Assembly (NCBI RefSeq): GCF_028710345.1
Contig: NZ_JAQTUH010000003.1
Span: 289,247 to 353,246 of the forward strand
DNA: 64,000 nt
From: Sulfuricurvum sp.
Lineage (GTDB): Bacteria > Campylobacterota > Campylobacteria > Campylobacterales > Sulfurimonadaceae
Reading direction: 5' to 3'
The notes under the pieces: generated by a model
Databases searched by the model: none
The model's input: only the letters and a program-made list of their open reading frames with translations
Told to the model about the DNA's origin: nothing
In this document: positions 56,138-64,000 of the stretch, piece by piece
Layout: every line of letters starts with the position of its first letter
How positions within the stretch are numbered: position 1 is the stretch's first letter
Translations under genes and position numbers: made by a program

Positions 56138-56901
56138 CGCTTCAATCCGTACAGGGTAGCCACTTGTTCTTCTCCACCTTCTACCTCTTCAAACCATGAT
56201 AAAAATTTTTGGGCAACTTCACCCTTAAAGATTGAACCATGTTGCGGTGCTATAATCTCTACCTCATGGCGACGGACACACTCAACCCACGCACGGCAAA
56301 AAATGTTTGATGCCATATATCGGCTGTGAAATCCTTCGAGATATGGACGGTGTTCTTCAAAATCATCAACCCGCTTGTTAAGGTTTTGAGGAGACGCAAC
56401 CGCCGCACCGATATCTCCCGAAAAGAGGATTTTAGAACGGCTGTCATAGAGAGAAAAGTTACCCGGAGAGTGGAGAAAATGGGCAGGGATAAACTGGAGG
56501 AAATCGTTTCCGAATTTAATCATAGCACCATGATCTTCCAATCCCATGATCCGTCCCATATCCATCAAACCATAGTGACCCATAAACCGCACCCAAAGGT
56601 TTGATATTACCAATGAAGCAGATGTTGCGACACTCCATTGATCGATTGCTCCTGCCACATCGGGATCTTGGTGAGAGAAGAAAATATATTTGAGGTGCGA
56701 TGGGTCAATATGTGCAGAGATAGCATCATACAACTCTCCAAAAATAGCCGCACTACCCGGATCGATGAGGATAGCCGCATCGTTTTGTATAATCAAAAAC
56801 TGATTGACCGAAAGGGAGTAGTTACTGTGTTCCTCGTCTTCAAGACTAAACATAATACATTTGTGATGACCATCGTCATACAGGAGGGTTTCATTATTCA
56901 T
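56134..56901 (-). CDS. ODP-type diiron metallo-beta-lactamase-fold protein
   Basis: 255 residues, a stand-alone beta-lactamase-like domain of the flavodiiron type without flavodoxin. The iron ligands can be read: His77, Asp79 and Asp81 in SHQDPDVAG (flavodiiron proteins have HxExDH, so Glu is Asp here), His144 in HSPGNF, Asp163 in SGDIG and His221 in PQHGS. Related ODP proteins in spirochaetes sense oxygen for chemotaxis. Sitting between REC-PilZ and REC-HD-GYP genes with 4-base overlaps on both sides, it is likely an O2 or NO sensor or scavenger that feeds this operon. Confidence 0.87.
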   Translation of the reverse strand: MNNETLLYDDGHHKCIMFSLEDEEHSNYSLSVNQFLIIQNDAAILIDPGSAAIFGELYDAISAHIDPSHLKYIFFSHQDPDVAGAIDQWSVATSASLVISNLWVRFMGHYGLMDMGRIMGLEDHGAMIKFGNDFLQFIPAHFLHSPGNFSLYDSRSKILFSGDIGAAVASPQNLNKRVDDFEEHRPYLEGFHSRYMASNIFCRAWVECVRRHEVEIIAPQHGSIFKGEVAQKFLSWFEEVEGGEEQVATLYGLKR

Positions 56902-58409
56902 ATTTGCAATCCTTTAAATTCTCGAATTAAAATCATTTGCCGTTTGGCAACATAATCGATCATATTTTTTTGCCCAGCGCTGTGTAAATCATACGTTAAA
57001 ATTACTTCATATCGACGATTTCCCTCAATGATACGGAGAACTTTTGCTTTTGTATTGACAATAGCCGGACGAGAAGACGACGTTATCACAATATCCAATA
57101 CCACCTCCTGATTAATTTCAAATCCACTCGGAAGAATAGAGAGCTCAAGTCGTATCGCACGCACAGAAATATCCAAAATAGCTTCTATCCCCTCTATTTT
57201 ACGCCCTTCAAAGAGCATTGTAGCGCTCATATCTTCCCCTGGTATAACCCGTATCACTTGACGTTCAGATGGGGATCTCTGCGCCATTTGGTATTGAGAA
57301 AAATAGACTTTTTGGTTGTCATAATCAAACTTGACTAACGAACGGCACCATATCGGCATCACAAAAAGCTCTGAGCTGATATAGCACTCTTTTTCGTGTT
57401 GTATTGCTTTTAACTGAACTTGTGGAGCACGTAAAACGAGATTACCTTTTTCAATTTTTTCAACCATTCCGTCATTAGTGATACTTAACCCTTTGTAGAG
57501 GTTATGGACACGTACTTTTGCACCGCTGCGTTGTGCCAATTCAACCATGTTTCGGACCATTTGTTCATCTTTGCTTAACTTATCACGCTCTAACGCATTG
57601 GCATCATAAAGTTTGAGCAAACCAAGTTCATTGACATTATTTAGTGAGATAATAGAAAATCCCTCTTTTTTGGGAATACGTTGATAGGTCAGTACAAAAT
57701 GGGTCGGATTCCCCTCTTTATCCGCCAATTTGATATTAAATAATTTTCCTTCATGAGCACGCACCGTATCAAACCACTCTATCTCTTCATGATTATATAA
57801 AAAAGTGTTATGTTCTAAAAGTAACTCGCCAAAATGGGAAAAGAGCTTTTTAAACTCTTCCAAACGCTCCAGCTTAAAAAAGTCCAAACAATGGTGATTG
57901 GCTATCACTACATTTCTACCGTTTAGGAGAAAAACGAGACTGTTTTGGTAGTTAAAAATCGCCTGCATATTTTCCATAAATATTTTATGATGGAGTTCTG
58001 TATTGAGTTCTGTGACACACCGCAGAAGTACTTCGGAGAGGCTATCAATTTTGAGAGGTTTGGTGAGGTAATCAAATACGCCGATACGGATAGCATCGTG
58101 AAGATACTCACTTACATCGTGCGCTGTTGTAATAATAATTTTTGTATCAGGTTCAATCTGCTTTATCTCTTCCGCCATTTTCAGACCATCGAGTTTGGGC
58201 ATGACGATATCGGTGATAACTACAGAGGGGCGATGAAGTTTAAAGAGTTCTAACCCCTCAACTCCATCATAAACAGAGTAAACGGTTTCGAAAAATTTTT
58301 TAAATAATAGTGTCGCTTGAGAATTAAGTCCGACATTATCTTCGACGTAGAGAAGTGCATAGGGACGCAACATCTCACGAAGCTGTTTAAAATCGATTGC
58401 ATCACCCAT
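56898..58409 (-). CDS. Response regulator with PAS-like and PilZ domains (REC-PAS-PilZ)
   Basis: 503 residues, paralogous over its whole length to the protein at 45764-47266. Receiver domain ~12-130 (YVEDNVG, VVITDIVMPKLDG, TTAHDVSE, LTKPLK), a PAS-like region (~145-265), then a PilZ-type C-terminus with SERQVIR (RxxxR) and DISVRA (DxSxxG with Ala at the last position). It could sense c-di-GMP and convert it into protein contacts. It is the first gene of the ODP operon. The ATG at 58409 has a weak ribosome-binding site. Confidence 0.86.
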   Translation of the reverse strand: MGDAIDFKQLREMLRPYALLYVEDNVGLNSQATLLFKKFFETVYSVYDGVEGLELFKLHRPSVVITDIVMPKLDGLKMAEEIKQIEPDTKIIITTAHDVSEYLHDAIRIGVFDYLTKPLKIDSLSEVLLRCVTELNTELHHKIFMENMQAIFNYQNSLVFLLNGRNVVIANHHCLDFFKLERLEEFKKLFSHFGELLLEHNTFLYNHEEIEWFDTVRAHEGKLFNIKLADKEGNPTHFVLTYQRIPKKEGFSIISLNNVNELGLLKLYDANALERDKLSKDEQMVRNMVELAQRSGAKVRVHNLYKGLSITNDGMVEKIEKGNLVLRAPQVQLKAIQHEKECYISSELFVMPIWCRSLVKFDYDNQKVYFSQYQMAQRSPSERQVIRVIPGEDMSATMLFEGRKIEGIEAILDISVRAIRLELSILPSGFEINQEVVLDIVITSSSRPAIVNTKAKVLRIIEGNRRYEVILTYDLHSAGQKNMIDYVAKRQMILIREFKGLQI

Positions 58410-58506
58410 AAATCGCTCACTTCTCTCTTGTAAAAGTTTTCATTATTAGTGTACACCGTATTGAATAACGTATCCTTAAAAATAGTTATTTTTTTACGGT
58501 TTTAGA

Positions 58507-59619
58507 TTATTTTTTTGTACGTCTTTGTCGCTCTTCATTCAACATACTATTCAAAGCATTGATCACATCATGACTCGCTTTTTCAGCATCTTTAAAATAG
58601 GTCGTAATATTTTTAGCCTCTTGCTCACACGTGCCGGCACTGACACATTTAACCGCTGCTAATATATTGTCGTGTACTGCTTTATGCGGTGCTTCGAGAT
58701 TTCTAAAACTTGGGGTATTTCCGAATATCTCTGAACCTTTTCCACCCTCAGCCCACTTACCGAGACGACAGTGGTGGTGATCAGCAAATTCACTATCGAC
58801 TTTAAGAGTAAAGACACTTGTATACCCTCTGGCTTTAAAGAGGAGATGGTCAAGCTTGACCAATACCATAAATACCGAGTAGAGAACATTAGTAGAATCA
58901 GACTCAATCATCTCTGTTTGATGACCGAGCTCACTTAACGTCGCTCTAAAATTCTCCAGTTTGTGGGTCGATTCTGAAGAGATAGACTCCATTGAGCTCG
59001 AACGCTCATAAATCTCCATCGCGTTTTGTTTCAAACTTTGAACACTAATTGCCACTTCCGAAGTAGCTTTTTGGGTACGTTCCGCAAGTTTACGTACTTC
59101 ATCGGCAACCACGGCAAAACCGCGACCATGTTCACCCGCTCGTGCTGCTTCAATAGCCGCATTGAGTGCGAGAAGATTGGTTTGATCGGAGATATCTTTA
59201 ATCAAATCGATAACTTGACTGATAGAACCTACACCGTCATTGAGCTGTGAGACTGAACCGTAGTTTTCGGTGATATTACCTACAAGATTTTGTTGAATCG
59301 TTAAAATCTCACCAATCTCTTCGTTGATTTCGATGGCACTGGTACGATTGTTTTTATTCAGTATTTCAATCTCTTCGAGATGCGTGACGTTATCAGCAAG
59401 ATCTTTTTGCAATAGTGACAAATCGTTTTGACACCCTTCCGTCAAATTTTCGGTCAATTTTTGAACCAGTTCAGCCATTACTGCTTTACTTTTATAGCGA
59501 GCATTTTCCTCTTCCATGCGTGCTATTCTTACATTGAGGCTGTCATTTTCTCTCTCAAGCTCTGAAATTTTACGATGTAACGGTTCTACGTCTTCTGTCT
59601 CTTTTTTACCAAAAAACAT
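58507..59619 (-). CDS. Cytoplasmic chemoreceptor with CZB zinc-binding domain (TlpD-like)
   Basis: 370 residues without membrane helices. An N-terminal coiled coil (~10-105) is followed by a short MCP signalling hairpin ([38 protein letters not shown]) and a C-terminal CZB domain whose zinc ligands fit His258, Cys284 ([10 protein letters not shown]), His312 and His316. This is the architecture of Helicobacter pylori TlpD, a cytoplasmic receptor for oxidative or energy stress. AAAGGA precedes ATG 59619. It lies 97 bases upstream of the ODP operon and in the same direction, which supports a shared redox theme. Confidence 0.94.
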   Translation of the reverse strand: MFFGKKETEDVEPLHRKISELERENDSLNVRIARMEEENARYKSKAVMAELVQKLTENLTEGCQNDLSLLQKDLADNVTHLEEIEILNKNNRTSAIEINEEIGEILTIQQNLVGNITENYGSVSQLNDGVGSISQVIDLIKDISDQTNLLALNAAIEAARAGEHGRGFAVVADEVRKLAERTQKATSEVAISVQSLKQNAMEIYERSSSMESISSESTHKLENFRATLSELGHQTEMIESDSTNVLYSVFMVLVKLDHLLFKARGYTSVFTLKVDSEFADHHHCRLGKWAEGGKGSEIFGNTPSFRNLEAPHKAVHDNILAAVKCVSAGTCEQEAKNITTYFKDAEKASHDVINALNSMLNEERQRRTKK

Positions 59620-59666
59620 TGGTTTCCTTTTATTAGAATATTAGATGCAGTTTAGCGGGTTTAACC

Positions 59667-61937
59667 TTAGGATTTTGCCACTATAATTTGATTTCTACCG
59701 TTCGATTTTGCCTGATATAGCGCTTTATCAACCTCTCCAACACACTCATGCACCTCTGAGACATGCATCAGTTTTCCCAATCCGATGCTGATAGTCAAAT
59801 ACAGATTTTCTCCAAAAGAAAATTTCTCCACTTTTTGACGAAGCCCCTCTGCGACAATAAGTGCCTCTTCCATCGATGTGTGGGGTAAAATAATCATAAA
59901 CTCTTCACCCCCCCATCTCCCCACAATATCCGTCTCTCGAAGATTATTTTTCATAATCACCGCAAGATCATGCAATACTTCATCACCCGTTTGATGTCCG
60001 AATGTATCGTTAATATTTTTAAAAAAATCAACATCAATCATCATCAATGCACAATGATATTGCGCGTAACGATTCACTACTTTTTGTTCTCGAATCAATA
60101 TTTCATCAATTTTTTGACGATTATACAAACCGGTCAGCTTATCGGTAACCGAGAGAGCAAGAAGCTTTGTGTTATAACGCTTAAGAACACGATAACGCCA
60201 TGCAACTCCCATCATAATAATAACAAGTAGACCCAATATTTTTAGTATGGCCGTCGTATCAAACCATCCTCTCTCTTCGATAGTTGATGCCCAACGATTG
60301 TAAATACGTTGCATTGTCACATCATCTAGGTGGTGTACCGATTTTTCAAAAATAGTTTTAAGTTCCGGTTCATCATTACGTGTCCCAACACTCAAATCAT
60401 CTGTCACCTCTAATCTCGAAGAGACTTTGAGTATTCCTGTATATTGCTTTTGGATATAAGAGGAGACCACCATAAGATTATCGATATACCCATAAAGTTC
60501 TCCACTTTCAACCCTACGAAGCCCATCAGTCACAGAATCCACTTCTATTATATTCAACATAGGATAGCGATCCTTCAGTATCTCAATCGTAGAATATCCT
60601 TTAACAATTCCTATCTTCTCATGGCTTAATGATGCGATTTTTTCTGTAAAAGGTTTGTCATTGGTTGTCACCATAACATACGGAATATTCAAATAATTTG
60701 ACGTAAAATTCATATATTTTAATCGTTCAGGCGTATCAACAGCAAGCGATAAAATGTCGCATTTTCTTTGCTGTGCATACACCAGTGATTGATTCCACGA
60801 CGTTGTAGGGATTAGCTCAATCGGTATACCGATGTTGGATTCAAAAACGCTCATTACATCCGCAGCTAACCCTATATGCTTGCCATCACGGATGGCTTCG
60901 AGCGGATACCACTCCGGATCGACGCACATTGTGATTTTTCTCTTTTTGTGGAGATATTTTTTCTCATCGTCACTAAAGGATATCTCCCCTTTTGCCATCT
61001 CTGCAATATCACGAAATAGATAATGTCCTAATTTTTCATCGCTTGTTAGCGCACCGGTTTGCAGTAACTGTTTGTAAATCCGAACCGTCAGTTCCCCATT
61101 GGTTTCACCGATAGGATAAAAATCGGTCATCATTATTTTTTGGGTCACTTTAGCTTCGTATTTCAGTGCTTCACGTGATTTTTTGGTTGAATAGTGTTTT
61201 AGTATCATCTCAATCGTTTCATCAGGATGATCGAGAGCGTATTTCCATCCAAGATTTGTCGCATCGATAAAACGTTGTGTCCGCTCAGTATGCTCTATCG
61301 CCTCTTCAGGAGAGGTAAAAAGATTCACCGCACTCATCATAAATCCATACTCACTTGGATCGATAATCGTATAGTTGATACCCGATTTGTCTATTTGATA
61401 CAATTCATTAGAACGAAATGCACTCATGACATCCACTTTTCCATCGATAAAATCTTGTATAACGAAACTGTGTTTAATAATATGGGCATTTTTAGGAGAG
61501 ATTCCGAAGTGGTTAAGGAGCAGTGCTAAGGAGCTGTATTTTGACTCATCTTCAGTCAACATAATCTTCTTTCCAACCATATCCGCAGGATTTTCAATCC
61601 CTTTTCGAGCAACAAAAACGAGAGGTGAACGTTGGAAATAGGTACCAAGCAATACAGTAGGTTTAATATGACCGTTATTGACAACAATACTGGAGTTATA
61701 CACTCCATACGTCGCTTTACGGCTCAATACATCGGTGACAATATCCACATCATTATGATATTCGCGCAGTTCGACATCCAGTCCCGCATCACGGTAATAC
61801 CCTTTCTCTTTTGCGGCGATAAATCCTGCAAATTCGAATTGATACTTCCATTCCAACTGGAGTGACACTTTTTCTAAATCATTATTTGCCAATAACGATA
61901 CATAAAGTGTACTAAAAATTAAAAAAAGATACTTCAT
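59667..61937 (-). CDS. NMT1/SBP sensor diguanylate cyclase
   Basis: 756 residues. A signal peptide (~1-17) leads to an NMT1/SsuA-type ligand domain (~25-240: LEWKYQFEFAGFIAAKEKGYYRDAGLDVELRE). A second periplasmic domain of SBP_bac_3 type (~325-545: CVDPEWYPLEAIRDGKHIGLAADV), a membrane helix (~570-590) and a cytoplasmic GGDEF domain follow. The active site RWGGEEF and I-site RETD are intact, so ligand binding outside should control c-di-GMP synthesis inside. The natural ligand is unknown; NMT1-like domains bind thiamine precursors, sulfonates or similar molecules. ATG 61937 follows GGTAGGG closely. Confidence 0.93.
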   Translation of the reverse strand: MKYLFLIFSTLYVSLLANNDLEKVSLQLEWKYQFEFAGFIAAKEKGYYRDAGLDVELREYHNDVDIVTDVLSRKATYGVYNSSIVVNNGHIKPTVLLGTYFQRSPLVFVARKGIENPADMVGKKIMLTEDESKYSSLALLLNHFGISPKNAHIIKHSFVIQDFIDGKVDVMSAFRSNELYQIDKSGINYTIIDPSEYGFMMSAVNLFTSPEEAIEHTERTQRFIDATNLGWKYALDHPDETIEMILKHYSTKKSREALKYEAKVTQKIMMTDFYPIGETNGELTVRIYKQLLQTGALTSDEKLGHYLFRDIAEMAKGEISFSDDEKKYLHKKRKITMCVDPEWYPLEAIRDGKHIGLAADVMSVFESNIGIPIELIPTTSWNQSLVYAQQRKCDILSLAVDTPERLKYMNFTSNYLNIPYVMVTTNDKPFTEKIASLSHEKIGIVKGYSTIEILKDRYPMLNIIEVDSVTDGLRRVESGELYGYIDNLMVVSSYIQKQYTGILKVSSRLEVTDDLSVGTRNDEPELKTIFEKSVHHLDDVTMQRIYNRWASTIEERGWFDTTAILKILGLLVIIMMGVAWRYRVLKRYNTKLLALSVTDKLTGLYNRQKIDEILIREQKVVNRYAQYHCALMMIDVDFFKNINDTFGHQTGDEVLHDLAVIMKNNLRETDIVGRWGGEEFMIILPHTSMEEALIVAEGLRQKVEKFSFGENLYLTISIGLGKLMHVSEVHECVGEVDKALYQAKSNGRNQIIVAKS

Positions 61938-61961
61938 CCCTACCCGCTCAAAAAACTTTCT

Positions 61962-61979
61962 ATCACTATAGTATCACAA
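61962..61979 (-). promoter_or_regulatory. Possible TTGTGAT boxes upstream of the NMT1-GGDEF gene
   Basis: On the minus strand TTGTGAT (61979-61973) and TAGTGAT (61968-61962) are 11 bases apart. The third box is not visible and the -10 is unclear, so this match to the sites near cheY is weak. Confidence 0.3.
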
Positions 61980-61991
61980 GAGAATAAAAAA

Positions 61992-62840
61992 TCATACTAA
62001 ATTTAAAATTGCACTCTCAATGTTTGGATATTCAAAACGAAATCCTTCGTTAAGTAAACGTTTAGGGATTACCTTTTGTCCATCCGTAAGGACTTTTGCA
62101 CCTTCGCCATAGAGGAGTTTGAGGGCAAATTCGGGGACAGGAAAAATAGTAGGTCGATGCAACGCTTTTCCCAATGCCTCAGTTAATCCGCGATTGGTTG
62201 TAGGCTCAGGTGCTACAAAATTATAAACACCATGCATCGTCTCATTAGCGATAATTTGAGTGAATCCTCTCGTTAGATCGTCGATATGTATCCATGAAAA
62301 ATGTTGCTCACCCGACCCGATTACACCCCCAAGCCCTAATCGAAAAATAGGGAGCATTTGCGCTAATGCCCCGCCATCACGCCCCATTACAATCCCGAAT
62401 CGGGTAATAACAATCCGTTTTGCCACTGCTTTGAGTGCTGTTTGTTCCCATTCTTGACATAATTGTCCTAGAAAATCATCAGCATAGTGTTGCGTAGACT
62501 CATCGTATATGCCATTATTAGGGTAAATCCCTACTGCCGAAGTCGATATAAAAACTGATGGAGGGAGAGACATTTTTGCCATCGCATCGACCAATTTTTG
62601 TGTCGTTAAAAGCCTGCTGTCACGCAATGTTTGTTTATAAGAATCTGACCATCGTGCTATGATAGGGGCACCGGAGAGATTAATGAGAGCTTCACACCCC
62701 TCTAATCGTGTACTCAATAACGCAACATCCCCGTTTAAATCATGACGATCGAGACCGATAACTTCATCACCATTTTGTTCAAAAACTTTTTTAAGGGTGT
62801 TTCCGACAAAACCGCTCATCCCTGCAATCGCGATACGCAT
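61992..62840 (-). CDS. TIGR01777-family epimerase / SDR-type nucleotide-sugar-like oxidoreductase
   Basis: 282 residues. The Rossmann motif MRIAIAGMSGFVGNTL (GxxGxxG) starts the protein. Blocks typical of the TIGR01777/YfcH group follow: ALINLSGAPI, RWSDSYKQTLRDSRLLTTQKLVDAM, STSAVGIYPNNGIYDEST, VITRFGIVMGRDGGALAQMLPIFRLGLGGVIGSGEQHFSWIHIDDL and VYNFVAPEPTTNRGLTEALGKALHRPT. The substrate is not known for this family. The ATG at 62840 has a strong AGGAG. It is probably monocistronic; the next gene upstream is 243 bases away. Confidence 0.92.
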   Translation of the reverse strand: MRIAIAGMSGFVGNTLKKVFEQNGDEVIGLDRHDLNGDVALLSTRLEGCEALINLSGAPIIARWSDSYKQTLRDSRLLTTQKLVDAMAKMSLPPSVFISTSAVGIYPNNGIYDESTQHYADDFLGQLCQEWEQTALKAVAKRIVITRFGIVMGRDGGALAQMLPIFRLGLGGVIGSGEQHFSWIHIDDLTRGFTQIIANETMHGVYNFVAPEPTTNRGLTEALGKALHRPTIFPVPEFALKLLYGEGAKVLTDGQKVIPKRLLNEGFRFEYPNIESAILNLV

Positions 62841-63083
62841 ACTCTCTCCTTTTGCACTATAAGACTATTGTAGCTGATTGTTGATAGTGGTTAGTAGAAG
62901 AAAAAAATTATAGTGAAAAAATGATTTTTGATTAATTGAAAGAGTGAGATAAATTCTGCCTCGAAGAGGTATATTTCGCTATCCTATAAATCTCGAAAAC
63001 GTATTTTCGTAGCTTTAGGGGGTTGCAAGGGACATTTTTGTCCCTGCCACTTTGTGGGCTTTGCTCAGAAAGTGTTTAATACC

Positions 63084-63680
63084 TTATAGACTTTCCGCGT
63101 GTGCCGCAAGATATTCAGCAACACCAGCAGTACTTGGTTTCATACCCGCATCACCTTTTACCCAACCGGCAGGACATACTTCGCCGTGCTCGTCAGTAAA
63201 TTGCATCGTATCAACCATACGGATCATCTCATCGATGTTACGTCCGAGTGGAAGATCATTGATAACCGCATGACGAACGATACCTTTTGCATCGATCAAG
63301 AATGAACCGCGAAGCGCAACTGATTCACCAAACAATACATCGTAATCACGTGAAATTTGTTTGTTCAAATCGGCGACTAGTGGGTATTTAATACGACCAA
63401 TTCCACCTTTTTCTACCGGAGTTTCTCTCCATGCGAAGTGTGAAAATTGGCTATCCACTGATACACCGATAACATTTACACCACGGCTTTCGAACTCTTC
63501 GATACGGTGAGAGAACGCGATGATTTCAGATGGACATACGAAAGTGAAATCCAATGGATAGAAGAACAATACAGTCCCTTTTTTACCAAAGTTTTCAGAG
63601 AGTTTGAAATTATCAACAATAGTGCCATCGGCTAAAACAGTAGTTGCAGAGAAGTCTGGAGCGGGTTTTGTTACGAGCAT
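63084..63680 (-). CDS. 2-Cys peroxiredoxin (AhpC/Prx1 type)
   Basis: 198 residues. The peroxidatic Cys49 lies in FYPLDFTFVCPSE and the resolving Cys169 in GEVCPAGW, the pattern of typical 2-Cys peroxiredoxins that reduce H2O2 and organic peroxides with thioredoxin. The ATG at 63680 has AAGGAA about 6 bases upstream. No reductase gene is adjacent. Two inverted repeats follow the stop (including AGGGACA/TGTCCCT near 63028-63045), without a U-run. The 113-base gap to the next gene must hold its promoter, but I see no clear Fur/PerR box. Confidence 0.96.
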   Translation of the reverse strand: MLVTKPAPDFSATTVLADGTIVDNFKLSENFGKKGTVLFFYPLDFTFVCPSEIIAFSHRIEEFESRGVNVIGVSVDSQFSHFAWRETPVEKGGIGRIKYPLVADLNKQISRDYDVLFGESVALRGSFLIDAKGIVRHAVINDLPLGRNIDEMIRMVDTMQFTDEHGEVCPAGWVKGDAGMKPSTAGVAEYLAAHAESL

Positions 63681-63793
63681 GAGTTTTCCTTGTGTTATAT
63701 AAAGTGTGCAAATTGTAACACAGGAAGTTTAATAAAAATAAGTTACTAAAAAGTAACCTATTTTTCTAAAGGAAAATTTTTATTATTTATTTT

Positions 63794-64000
63794 TTATACG
63801 ATCACAAAGTCTGTAGTCGTAACCGCCGGGTGTCCGGTGAGGGTAGCGAACTGAACCGCTACAGTTGCCCCATTACCATCGGCATCATAGCTGAGTGTTC
63901 CGGTAGTAGTGTTATAGAGAATGTAATCATTAGCATCGGTTGCCGTACCGGTTGCATTGGCTTTTAAGAAAGCAGTATTGAGTGCACCTGTTGTTGTGAG
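63794..64000 (-). CDS. C-terminus of a large RTX/type I-secreted-like protein (5' end outside window)
   Basis: The minus strand from the right edge is open for 68 codons up to a TAA (63794-63796). The piece reads LNTAFLKANATGTATDANDY, then ILYNTTTGTLSYDADGNG and a closing GHPAVTTTDFVIV. This is the characteristic C-terminal block of haemolysin-type calcium-binding and VCBS/adhesin proteins exported by type I secretion, whose last residues form the secretion signal. The main body lies outside the window. No secretion genes are visible on this side. Confidence 0.8.
   Translation of the reverse strand, partial: LTTTGALNTAFLKANATGTATDANDYILYNTTTGTLSYDADGNGATVAVQFATLTGHPAVTTTDFVIV

Noticed and set aside
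63681..63793. PerR/Fur box upstream of the peroxiredoxin gene
   Set aside because: The spacer is AT-rich with partial inverted symmetry, but no convincing match to a TTATAAT-N-ATTATAA-type box.

Overview
The window reads as chromosomal DNA of a free-living Campylobacterota (Epsilonproteobacteria), most likely a Sulfuricurvum/Sulfurimonas-type organism. This is inferred from the housekeeping proteins, the many sensor kinases with the H-Q-W-R-Q-P phosphoacceptor motif common in that group, a TlpD-like cytoplasmic chemoreceptor, and moderate-to-low GC. No species can be proved from the sequence alone.

Layout. 1-4042: the tail of an unknown gene, a membrane histidine kinase, then comF and lepA on the minus strand. 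4043-6553: a small accessory pocket with a membrane protein of unknown function, a secreted DUF1566 protein, REP-like palindromes and a (CT)15 microsatellite. 6554-9197: prs, argJ, rpmB. 9326-13565 (+): an HDOD protein, a STAS/CheX-like protein, rpe, trpF and a DnaQ-type exonuclease. 13568-18450 (-): accA, fabF, acpP, fabG, gpmI. 18536-21016 (+): mraY, murD and tRNA-Phe. 21156-22510: a Fic AMP-transferase followed by repeats and a strong terminator.

From 22559 to 61937 almost everything is signal transduction. In minus-strand order there are five blocks: (a) a PAS hybrid kinase with a REC-PAS-GGDEF cyclase; (b) a five-gene operon of REC protein, CHASE kinase, MASE3 kinase, REC-HD-GYP protein and OmpR-type regulator (36086 down to 27835); (c) a ten-gene chemotaxis operon cheY-cheW-mcp-STAS-cheA-cheR-PAS/MCP-like-pseudokinase-cheD-cheB (45565 down to 36153); (d) a plus-strand pair of REC-PilZ protein and CHASE kinase (45764-49421); (e) a six-gene operon of REC-PilZ, ODP-type diiron protein, REC-HD-GYP-degenerate GGDEF, PAS kinase, cytochrome c and GAF/PAS kinase (58409 down to 49372), flanked by a CZB-domain cytoplasmic chemoreceptor and an NMT1-SBP-GGDEF protein. 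The window closes with an epimerase, a 2-Cys peroxiredoxin and the C-terminus of a large RTX/type I-secreted-like protein.

How it may fit together (inference). The cluster links chemotaxis, c-di-GMP turnover (two GGDEF, two HD-GYP and two PilZ proteins) and probably oxygen/redox sensing (ODP diiron protein, cytochrome c, CZB receptor). Three 7-bp boxes spaced 10-11 bp lie just upstream of a -10-like element in front of cheY, of the operon encoding the OmpR-type regulator and of the plus-strand REC-PilZ gene. A two-box version lies in front of the hybrid kinase. That pattern is what an OmpR/PhoB-type regulator would bind, so the regulator at 27835-28515 is a candidate for coordinating the whole locus.
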